From: Pyropia yezoensis
Taxonomy: Eukaryota; Rhodophyta; Bangiophyceae; Bangiales; Bangiaceae
NCBI GenBank assembly: GCA_009829735.1
Contig: CM020618.1
Span: 28,124,894-28,188,893 of the forward strand
Direction of reading: 5' to 3'
Length of the DNA stretch: 64,000 nucleotides
In this document: piece after piece, positions 1 to 8,494 of the stretch
How positions within the stretch are numbered: the first letter of the stretch is position 1
Layout: each line of letters begins with the position of its first letter
Notes under the pieces: model-generated
Told to the model about the DNA's origin: nothing
Databases searched by the model: none
What the model saw: the letters and a program-made list of their open reading frames with translations, nothing else
Translations under genes and position numbers: made by a program

Positions 1-862
1 TCTGTGGTCCTCGACGGGCCCCGACGGGGCTCGATGGGACCCGGCGACGAGGAGCACGGCCTGAGCACATGGTCCAGAACTGTCCGGGTAGTTGGCGGGC
101 CTCGTCGGGCATGCACGGGGCTCGACGGGGCTCGATGGCTCCCACCGAGGAGAATCGCGGCCCACGCCATTGGGGTAGCGCTCACCGGCGGCTTATCCGG
201 CCATGGAGGGTCCCGACGACCTGCCGCTAAGACCCTTAGAGGGTCTCGATGGGTCGCAGCTGGGACCCTGGGAGCGTCTCCACGGATTGCAGCTTGGCTG
301 GATGGGACGCTCACGAACTCGCGGACGAGGAGGGTAGCCTGAAGCACTGTTACACCATGAGTCCACTTCGCCATACCATGCATTTTTATACGCTTCGATT
401 TTCGAGTTAGAGGGTACGTGACATTGAGAGCCTGCGCTGGAAGGCAGAGGAAGGTCGGGGAGCCTGTGGGCGTCTGTGGCATCTGATCAGGGACCAGTTG
501 CTGCACCTGTGGCGGAGGTTGCAAGCTCTGTGTGTAGCAGTGAGGCCAGCTCCCTTCGCGCAATCGTTTGCGCCCTGTACCTCGAGCGTGCGCCTGACGC
601 GCGCGGTGTGTCGTGTGTGCCTTGACACTTTCTTGAGTTTTTGGGTGGCTGCCATGGATACTTTCTTGCCCCTTTTACTCACTGATAAGCACCTTGGTGC
701 GGCGCCTGGACCGCAGGTGGCAGTCGCGACCAAGACCTGCGGAGTTCATGGCTCCTCACATGCGGCCGACTAATGCTTGAGGCCGCAGCAGCCTGGGGAT
801 GCCGTCATTGAGGTACGTGAGTCTGGTTCACTTTTTGTGGTCTGTCCTGACGGGCTTCTTTT
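1..862. other. No recognised gene; GC-rich degenerate short repeats
   Basis: The first ~330 bases contain many imperfect copies of a CTCGACGGGG/CTCGATGGG-like motif and the frames across them look like chance. From 345 to 862 the composition is more ordinary, but no frame has a recognisable domain. It may hold the upstream region of the transposase-like ORF that follows. Confidence 0.5.
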
Positions 863-1018
863 ATGTGGTGTCCTCTGCCTGTGTGCGTGCGCGAGCTAGC
901 GGGAGACAACAGACGTTCACATGGTAGTTGCTCACCGTGTTCCTTCTTGTACACGGATTGCTTTTATGGCTGCCTGGCATGTCGCGCATGGTTTACTGTG
1001 ACAGTGCGCTTTTTCGAG

Positions 1019-2455
1019 ATGAAGCGCCGTCAGAAGGCTCTCGTCTGCTGCTTCTGTGGGTTTGAGGCGCGCAGTCGGAACGGGCTCGTCCTTCACCAAA
1101 AAGCCATCCACAAGAAGCAAGGTGGAAATGGTATTCCACCTTTTAAGAAGGCACGCCTGCACGGCACTTTCGAGCACGATCAAGGACACCTGGGGTCGCT
1201 CCGTCGTCGTGCGCGGGCTGTGCCTGCAGCCAATGGCAGGGACTGCGAAGCTGAAGCTGGTGGTAGGATCGTGCCCGTGCCTCCTCACGGTGACGATTTA
1301 CGTGGCGCGCGCAATGTCCCTGCAGCGCAGGGAGCTCCTCGGTCATCACTCCGCCCCGAAGACAGCGGCAGTTACAATGAAGCTGTACGTAAGGAGCTTC
1401 ACGCGCTCATGGCGATGACGGGTGTGAGTCTGACTGACGAGGACGGCATTAACCCCACCATGGACCGCCAACCGGGCCACTGTCGGTACTTTGACTACCA
1501 GGCGCTGGCAACTCGAGCGCGACTCCTCAATGAGATTTTCGACGACGCAGCCTGCTCCGTGCCGATCCTGGAGAGGCGGAGGAACAGTCAACCAGGCAAG
1601 TTCAACACAAAGCGCCTGAAAGCATTGCAGCAGTTTGTTCTTGGCTTCGGTGGAGCGGGTTTGTCAAGGCGCGAGCAGCAGCTATCGTACAACTTCTTGA
1701 GCATCTGTGATGACCACGGCGACTTGTCCCCCATGGACGTCGCCGACGAATTATCCCTCCGCGCCGTACTTCCCTCGGCCTCCGCCTTCTTCGATGCACT
1801 GCGCGTCGACATTGATGATGCGGCTCTGGATGATGGGTGGAGGAAGGTGTGTATTAAGGAGGGCGGCATTGACTACGAGGCGTATTTTCTCCCTGTGCTG
1901 GAGTTGGTGATGAAGCTGCTTCGCCGCAGTAGTAAGCGGTCCTTCCTGTGGAGCGGGAAGGACGGGCCAGCCCCGCCGACAGATCGCCGGGAGAGGCTAA
2001 TGGACGGCGATGCTTTCCAATTGTGCGAGCAGCAGGTGATTGAGGCGAATGGACTGGATGCATTCGTGCTTGGGTTACACCTATACAGTGACGGCAGCAG
2101 ACTGCCTTGGTCGGGAGGAATGTTGGTCTGCCGATTGGTCGAGCGGGCTTCTCACGCACGCGCTTCGTTCCCTCTTTTATCGGTCAGCGCGCTCGACACA
2201 TTCTCTGGAGAGCGCTACCGACGCTTACCCATGCCGATTTTTTGTGTGCTGGTCGATGTCGCTCCACATCCCCAACCCTCTTGTCTCCAACCGCCTCAAC
2301 TGCACGTTAGCCCACAAGCTCTACCCTGTCCGCATCAGGGTCGTCAACGACGTGTCGAAGCAAGTCACCTGGATGACGGTGGCGTACACGCGCAAACATC
2401 CGTTTCCCCCATTCTACCAACGCAATTCGTCGCCGTGTTGTCGTCGATGCAATAG
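1019..2455 (+). CDS. Plavaka-like DNA-transposon transposase, N-terminal part (C2H2 finger), probably incomplete
   Basis: I chose the ATG at 1019 because the zinc finger follows it directly; the same frame is open from 863. Residues ~9-35 form a C2H2 finger (C-x2-C-x12-H-x4-H, ending HQKAIHKK). A variable linker follows, then a helical region with ordinary amino-acid composition, and near residue 350 the motif LHLYSDGSRL. Plavaka-type transposases (relatives of CACTA/EnSpm) have an N-terminal C2H2 finger and an 'iLYSDgT.L...g..yPvyl.igN' block. The second half of that block (LYPVRIRVVND, about 2318-2350) lies in another + frame, so the gene has either an intron between ~2110 and ~2310 or a frameshift. 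Nothing resembling the C-terminal half follows, so the copy looks truncated. Family assignment is from motif memory only. Confidence 0.45.
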   Translation: MKRRQKALVCCFCGFEARSRNGLVLHQKAIHKKQGGNGIPPFKKARLHGTFEHDQGHLGSLRRRARAVPAANGRDCEAEAGGRIVPVPPHGDDLRGARNVPAAQGAPRSSLRPEDSGSYNEAVRKELHALMAMTGVSLTDEDGINPTMDRQPGHCRYFDYQALATRARLLNEIFDDAACSVPILERRRNSQPGKFNTKRLKALQQFVLGFGGAGLSRREQQLSYNFLSICDDHGDLSPMDVADELSLRAVLPSASAFFDALRVDIDDAALDDGWRKVCIKEGGIDYEAYFLPVLELVMKLLRRSSKRSFLWSGKDGPAPPTDRRERLMDGDAFQLCEQQVIEANGLDAFVLGLHLYSDGSRLPWSGGMLVCRLVERASHARASFPLLSVSALDTFSGERYRRLPMPIFCVLVDVAPHPQPSCLQPPQLHVSPQALPCPHQGRQRRVEASHLDDGGVHAQTSVSPILPTQFVAVLSSMQ

Positions 2456-2683
2456 AATCGTTCCAACAGCATCGTGCACTGCGCACGCCGGCCGAGCCCA
2501 GTACCCCACTCGCAGCCTCTCCCGTGGTAACACGTCGATAGCCGCAATGCGAGCGCAACCCGAGTGGGAGACGATGAGAAGCAACAATAAACACATAGGA
2601 GATCGTCCACCACCCGCCATACGACTCCCTTACCTACCACCACACGAGCCAGAGACAGCCCTCAAGTAAGTTTCGTTGCCCTT

Positions 2684-2880
2684 CACGGACGCAACCAAGG
2701 CGGCCACCACCGCCACAGCCGACGCAACCGTCACGGCCGCCATCACCGCCACGGCAGCGACAACCATATGGCCGTTACAACCACCACGGCCACCGCCACC
2801 TCCACGGCCGCCACCACCACGACAGCAGCCACCAGCACCACGGCTGTCACCACCCGCCACGGCCGGCACTATCTCCACCA
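2684..2880. repeat. Imperfect GCCACC trinucleotide-type repeat
   Basis: About 200 bases of interrupted CCACCGCCA/GCCACCACC units with occasional CGGCC and CAACC. They give Thr/Ala/Pro-rich peptides in every frame and are not evidence of a protein. Confidence 0.7.
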
Positions 2881-2939
2881 TTATCAGCGGACCGCTGCAG
2901 AACATTTTTTAGGGTAGGCCACGCCCACGACAACTGCCT

Positions 2940-3310
2940 TCATTTCTGCAAGGGGCCGCACCTCATCCATGCAGCAGCGGCCGCGCCCCACCCCCGTACC
3001 ACATGCGCCCCGACAACCGCCGTCGCGCCAGCCGACACCACCAACCCCCTTCCGTGGCCGCCCCCGCTGGCCCCGCGTGACGCCGTGGGCGCTCCCTCGC
3101 GTACGATGGATGTGGCGATTGAAGTGGCGGTGGCGGTGGCGGCGGCGGAGGCGGCAGCGGAGGCGGCGGAGGCGGCGGCGGCGGCGGACGCGGCAACCAA
3201 AAGCGGAGGCGGACAAGGTGATGGCGGCGGCAGAGGCACCCGAAAGCGGAGGTGGCGGCGGCGGCGTGGGTCGCGGCGGCGTCGGCGGCGGGACCTCCCC
3301 GCCGCGCTTT
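2940..3310 (-). repeat. Dispersed repeat R, copy 1 (minus orientation)
   Basis: Read on the minus strand this segment matches 4240-4640 (+) and 32440-32800 (+): a GCC-rich tract, then a unique-looking core TACGCGAGGG...GCGCCCAC..CGTCACGCGGGGCCAGCGG and GTGCGGGGGTGGGGCGCGGCCGC. In one frame all three copies encode related peptides (VREG.PTAS.G.SGGG ... VVRGW.AAA), so indels are rare in the core. Copies 1 and 2 are inverted relative to each other. I cannot tell whether the repeat is coding or a non-coding mobile element. Confidence 0.7.
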
Positions 3311-4239
3311 ATTTGCGGCCCAGTGGCGCGCACAGCGGTCCTACGATCCCCGCCGACAATTCGGCGCGGGTTCCGACGGTAGCGGCGGCGGAGGCGGCAA
3401 CGACGGAGTGCGGTGTGCCTCACGAGGGTGGCCCTAACATATCCGTTTGATCTCAAATAACAACCATGGCATTTCTTTCTCGGGAGCCCTCAGCCTGTTC
3501 GCAGCAAACCGTTTTTTTTCTCCCAGCATGAAGCGGCCGACGCGGCACAGCTGCCCAACAGCAGGCGACCCGCCATAGCTGCCGCGGCGCCTACGCCGCA
3601 TCCGCCCCCGCACCTGCGCCATTCCTGCACGCCGTGGCATGTCGGCGTCGGCCACGGCGGCCGACGCCAGCTGGGTTGCGGCCAGCGTCACCAGCCACCG
3701 CGACTGGCTGATGCCACCCCCGCTGCGCCACCGCCACCGGCTATGTAGCCAGCAATGCCGCTGGCTCTGCCGCCGCCGGGGGCTTTCGTTGCAACGAGAT
3801 CCCGGCCATGGCCTTGGCCCGCCGCTCTTGTGCTGCCGCTGGCGCTGGCCACCGCTTGCCACCCTTTTCAAGTGACGTAGGCATGTGCCGAAAGCACGAC
3901 CAAGGAGCACGACACGGCCGCGGAATGAAGCAGCGGAGGGGGATGGAGGGGGGCCGGGGATTGGGTTGCACCCCCGCCCCCCTTTTCAACCGTAATTTCT
4001 CCGCGTGCACGCCTTCGACCCCGCACAGGTGCTACGCACTGGTGCCCACCCCGCGTCTGTGCCACTCACCTGCGCGCGCCGACTCCTTACCTCCCCCACC
4101 CTTAACCTGCTCCGCCATACCGCACGCGCGGGGAGAGAGAGGCGGGGGGTGTTGGGGAGGGGTAGGCGCCGCACTCTTCCAGACCCGGTGGCCGCCGCCG
4201 CCGCTGCCACCGAATCCGTCACCTTGCCAAGCTCCGCTC
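3311..4239. other. Spacer between inverted R copies; no gene seen
   Basis: GC-rich DNA separating R copies 1 and 2. Frames crossing it are Pro-, Ala- or Arg-rich. The segment 3437-3500, read on the minus strand, carries a short motif (ATGGTTGTTATTTGAGATC then ACGGATA) that recurs near 20.78 kb and 31.84 kb. Confidence 0.5.
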
Positions 4240-4640
4240 TTGGTGGCCGCCGCCGCCACCGCTGCCGACTTCGCCGCCTCCGCCGCGCCTCTACCGCCGC
4301 CGCCGCCTCCGCCTATGGTGTCCGCAGCCGCGGCAGGCGCCGCCGCCGTCACCCTGTCTGCCACTGCTTATGAAGGCCGCCGCCGCCTCCGCCGCCACCT
4401 CCGCCGCCTCCGCCGCCGCCTCCACCGCTGCCGCCGCCACCCCCACTTTAATCTCCACAGCCGTCGTACGCGAGGGTGCGCCCACAGCGTCACGCGGGGC
4501 CAGCGGGGGCGGCAACGGACGGGGGGTGGTGGGGTCGGCGGGCGCGGTGGCGGTTGTCGGGGCGCACGTGGTGCGGGGGTGGGGCGCGGCCGCTGACGCA
4601 TGAGTTCTAGCGCGGCCTTTGCCTGCGGGGCGTGCGTCTT
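4240..4640 (+). repeat. Dispersed repeat R, copy 2 (plus orientation)
   Basis: Near reverse complement of 2940-3310: the GCC-rich tract (4245-4440) is followed by CGTACGCGAGGGTGCGCCCA and ends with GTGCGGGGGTGGGGCGCGGCCGC at about 4570-4592. With copy 1 it forms an inverted repeat with arms of ~0.35 kb and a spacer of ~0.9 kb, able to fold back. No terminal inverted repeats or target duplication could be assigned by eye. Confidence 0.7.
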
Positions 4641-4750
4641 CGAGGGGGGGCGGCAGGGGGGGAGGAACCTTTGGCGAGTGCAATTATCTAGGAAAGGAGG
4701 GGCCGCTGTCGCGGCCGGGGCCTTTCCTTCGGGGAATGCGGTGGGGAGCT

Positions 4751-5064
4751 CTTGCTGTTGGATACTGTGTTGGCGCCTATCGTGATGATGGCGGCCTTGG
4801 CGGCGGTGCTGGTCGTGGCGGTGTTGGCGGCCACGATGATGGTGGGAGCTGTGCTGGTGATGGCAGCCGTGGCGTTGGTGTTGGCCGTATGGTCACGAGG
4901 GCCGTGGCGGTGTTGGTGGCCGTGGTGGTTGTTGCGGCAATGGTGGTGGCTTCTGCCGTGGCAGTGGTGGCTGCCGCGGTGGTGGTGGAGGCCGTATTCG
5001 GCGGCCGTGGTGCTGGTGGCGGCCGTGGTGGTCAGCGTGCTGGCAATCTCTGTCATGAACGCCA
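4751..5064 (+). repeat. Imperfect GGC/GGT trinucleotide-like tract
   Basis: Interrupted GGTGGC/GTGGTG units throughout, giving Gly- or Val/Ala-rich translations on + and His/Pro-rich on -. Long frames here are explained by codon-like periodicity; no domain is visible. Confidence 0.65.
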
Positions 5065-5561
5065 CCTGGGTTTGGGAGTTTTGTTTTTGTGCGGCGGACG
5101 TGGCGAGCGTTGTTGGCCCAGGCCGGTTGAGTGGACGCGCCTTGGTGGGTGGGAACAGCGGGATGCGTGGGTCGGCGCAAGCCTACGCCCACGGCATGCA
5201 AAGTCGAAACAAGTAGCAATGTAGGCAGCCCACAGCGCGCGAGAGCTGGTGCTGAAGAGAATAGGCGAGGTGTGTGCGATTGGCGTGGACGTCCTGATGT
5301 GGACAGTCAGAGAAGAATAGGCCACAAGTGGACTGCCCAAAGGCGACACAGACAGCAACAACAGCGAGCTCTACTGACGAAAAAGGAAACAGACAAGCAA
5401 GGAAGGCGAGAAAAAACACTCAGCGCTTTCCCAACACGTTCACACAGCCGAGCAACCAGAATGAACAACATATCGCGATAAAGCTACCCACGATACCTTC
5501 CCCACAGATGCCGCCACGCGAGGTAGCGCTGCCGCAGTTAGGGCCTCAACTGCGGACACAG

Positions 5562-6122
5562 CTACTTCGAGCGAGCGGCGTCGCCATCCGCGCGAGGCTT
5601 CGCATTGGCCCCGGCCAAGTAGGCGGCTGCAGACTTGGCGGCCGTGCTGGAGCGTGCACCACCGTCCGCGAGTTGGCCGCTCGGCGCCTCGGCGCAGGCG
5701 AAGACGTCGGCCGTGCAGGCGGCCGCGACCCGGGACGGCGACTCAGAGACACAAGTCGCCCTGCAGCTGCCACTGTCGTCCGTGGGTCGAGGGCTTCGCG
5801 GCGGCTGCCCCGCCGATTCGGAGCATTGCGATTTCTCGCAATCGTCCTCAGCCGGTGACGACGGCGGACGGACGGTGCTCACATGCATGCGCAGTGAGCG
5901 CATAGGAAACACGTCGCGAACATCGCACGGGCGCAGCACACCAATAAAAAACCGAATGTGCACGTGGTTGGCAGAAAGGTTGTCGATGTAGCGTGCCACG
6001 CTGGATTTTTCAACCTTTGCGATGTAGGCAAGCATCGTGCGGCGACCGTCGTACCAAACGCGGGCGAAGTCGCCCTTATGGAAGGGCCCAGTCCACCACG
6101 CGCGCATGCCACGGCGCGTCAT
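5562..6122 (-). CDS. Hypothetical protein, N-terminal SH3/BAH-like fold suspected
   Basis: The 186-codon frame starts with ATG at 6122. Residues ~10-85 have balanced composition with a pattern of GDFARVWYDG, YIAKVEK and FFIGVLRPCD, reminiscent of small barrel modules (BAH, Tudor or integrase C-terminal SH3-like) in which a glycine-aspartate turn precedes strands and a 'RP.D' motif closes. The remainder is Ser/Ala/Pro-rich and may be disordered or simply GC-rich read-through. No neighbouring gene supports a role. It could be a host gene, a piece of a transposon or chance; the N-terminal 90 residues look least like chance of anything between 2.5 and 12.8 kb. Confidence 0.3.
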   Translation of the reverse strand: MTRRGMRAWWTGPFHKGDFARVWYDGRRTMLAYIAKVEKSSVARYIDNLSANHVHIRFFIGVLRPCDVRDVFPMRSLRMHVSTVRPPSSPAEDDCEKSQCSESAGQPPRSPRPTDDSGSCRATCVSESPSRVAAACTADVFACAEAPSGQLADGGARSSTAAKSAAAYLAGANAKPRADGDAARSK

Positions 6123-7084
6123 TTCACAGGGATGAAAAGTCGGAGTATAGAAAGATAGGAGAAGGAGCGGGGTGACCTCTGGAAAAAATAGGCGGTTGCG
6201 AGGCCGACAAGGTCTTCGCTTGAAGGCGTTTGGGGGGGATGGAGAGAAGCGGACGCTTCACGAGCAAAGCGATGGAGAGCGTCGGCGAGTCAGCAAGCAG
6301 GCACACGTCGCGGCGGCTGAGAAAGGGAAAAACTAGGGTGCGCTGTCAAGAAGACTTAAGGGCCGCTGCGGTAGAGAAGAACACGCCAGATTAGTCCAGA
6401 AGGATTGATCATCGGACAGAAAAGGGCGAGACAACGAATACGCTTCCAGCGCGGTTGCGCTTAAAGCTCAGGAGCCCTCGCCGAAAACAACTGGGTGAGG
6501 CCGTGTCGGCCATGTTGTTGGCCCGAGCGCCCCAGAAACGCCGTTTCATCACTTTCAAAATCCCTGCCACCGCCTGGGTCTGTAACAATGCCGCACGCTG
6601 CGCAGACGACGGCAGCGGAGCATGCCCTCGCCAATGTAACCCACTCGACGCACGGCAGCTAGCAGGTAGGTGTCTCCCATGCCAGCCTGGCCGCCCAGTG
6701 CTGCCTCACAGATGCCCGACTCAAGCAGAGAGGCGCTCTGAAGCACCCCCGCGTGCCAAGGGGAAGACTGGCGCCGTGCCACCTGACTACTGCCCGAATT
6801 GCGCCAAGGAAGAGCCGACGGCTGTGCCGCCATCCGCAAGCATACCTGTCAGGGGCGAGATCTCTGCCCGGCATCTCCGAGCTGTTGCATGGGCTGCCAC
6901 CGAGCCGCCAACCGAAGCAGCAGCCGGTGACCGCCGCGGTGGCGGCGGCGGCAAGGGGGCACCTAACGACGAAAGATGGCGTTGAAGGCGTTGGCAGACC
7001 GCCAGCAGGCGGCAGCAGCGATCGCGGCGAACGCGAGGCGGAGAGACGGAGGGGAGCCAGCGGCAGCGTCGGTGGCGGCGATTG
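6123..7084. other. No recognised gene
   Basis: Moderately to highly GC-rich DNA. Several overlapping frames on both strands, none with a recognisable motif or a composition distinct from its antisense frame. Confidence 0.5.
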
Positions 7085-7925
7085 GGCGAAGGCCAGCCGG
7101 CAGTGCCGGTGGCTGCGGCAGCAGAGCGGGAGAAGCGACCAGCCGGCACGGGCGGGGCTGACAACAAGCGGGCGGCGGCGGCGGCGGCGGTGAGGACGGG
7201 GGGGCGGCTATGAGCCGGTGGCTGCGGCAGTGACCGCGGCAGCGGCGAAAAAACCGACGTCAACTGGTGGCAGCTGCAGCAAAAGAGCGGCGGCCAAAAG
7301 CTCGTGGCGGGAGCGTCAGCAGCGGCGGCAGCGGGGTGGCGGCGGCCAGCCAGCGGGGGCGGGGGCAGCTGCCAGCCGGCGACGGCGGGGGTGGCGGCCA
7401 GCCGTCGGCGGCCACACAGCAGCGGCCACGGCGGTGGCGGTGGCGGACGGGAGGTGGCGGCCGACCAGCGACGTCCAACTGCGAGCGGGGGAGAAGGTGG
7501 CGCGAGGGGGGCGGCCAGCCTCTAGCGTCGCCCGCGGCAGAAGAAAGGAGGCCGGCAGCCCGTGGCTGCGGTGAGGGCGGCGGGGGGGGGCTGGCAACGG
7601 GAACGCGGTGGCCAGAGGGCAGGGACGGTGGCGACGGTGACGAGGCGGCGGACAGCCAGCAAAGGCGGTAACAGTGCGGCGGGGGCGGTGGTAGTCCGTC
7701 TGCGGCGGCAGCAGCAACCGCGGCTGGGCACCGGCCAGCCAGCGGCGGCGGCGATAGCACCGGAGGGGCGCCGACCAGCGGCGGCCACAGACGTGGCGTG
7801 GGAGCCACCGCCAGACGAAGGCGGTAAGGGGGGCGGTGGGCGGGCGACGGCCAGCCGGTGAGGGCGATGGCGTGGGCAGGGCGAGGGCTGTCAGGTGAAG
7901 GCGGGTGCGTAACGGCCAGCCAGCG
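7085..7925 (+). repeat. Degenerate minisatellite with GGCCAGCC core
   Basis: The motif G(G/A)CCAGCC followed by (A/G)GCGG or GGCGG recurs at irregular intervals, for example near 7090, 7135, 7345, 7375, 7400, 7515, 7730, 7850 and 7913, embedded in GGCGGC tracts such as 7168-7190. Long Ala/Gly/Arg- or Pro/Arg-rich frames on both strands follow from this and are not called. Confidence 0.6.
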
Positions 7926-8339
7926 GGGACGACGGCCGTGGTGGCGGGCAGCGGGTCGCACGCCGTGACGGCCACGTTGTACTTCCAGGGACAAGCCGGC
8001 GACCGCTCCCAGTGCTGTTGGCGGTGGGGTCACGCAACGTCATCTAGAAGTCCCCGGCACAGCTCACTAAACTCCCCGACGCCAAGTCGGTCAGTAGCCA
8101 GGAACCTCGGTGGGGCGATCAAACAGGCCTGAAGCAGGTGAAGAGTAACACGACATATGGCAGGGATTGACCTCTCATGGGGACTCTTCACGTGGCCGAC
8201 GGCTCCGCAAACGTTTGATTACCATTGGTACGCGTGATGAGAACGTTGGATTACTCTTGGCCCTATCCGACGGCCCAGAAATCAAAGCTGAGTGTTGATT
8301 GGGGGCGAACCGTCCGACGGCGTAGAGAACTAACAACTA
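7926..8339. other. No recognised gene
   Basis: Leaves the GC-rich repeat and becomes compositionally ordinary; no frame or structured element recognised. Confidence 0.5.
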
Positions 8340-8494
8340 TGAGATGGGCTGACCGGAAGCAGCGTCGCCCGATGGGCGAACTCACAGGCCCCGACGGGTC
8401 GGTGACGCGCGGTAGCAGAGTTTGCCCCCCCGAGGGGCGAACAGCGATTCCACCAGTGCAATCGATGGGCGAACTCAAACTTGTTTAATCATGT
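8340..8494 (+). repeat. Dispersed repeat D1, copy 1
   Basis: Matches 18250-18405 with substitutions: GATGGGCTGACC, then GAGGGGCGAACAGCGATTCC ACCAGTGCA and GAACTCAAACTTGTTTAATC. Both copies end in a GTTTRATCRT-like sequence. A weaker partial match lies at about 31980-32025. Element type unknown. Confidence 0.55.

Noticed and set aside
2676-5216. Many long Ala/Gly/Pro/Arg/His-rich frames on both strands
   Set aside because: Explained by GCN/GGN/CCN simple repeats, where all frames stay open; no domain or start context.
7218-8033. Long Pro/Arg- and Ala/Gly-rich frames (up to 257 codons)
   Set aside because: Products of the GGCCAGCC/GGCGGC repeats; sense and antisense frames are equally open.
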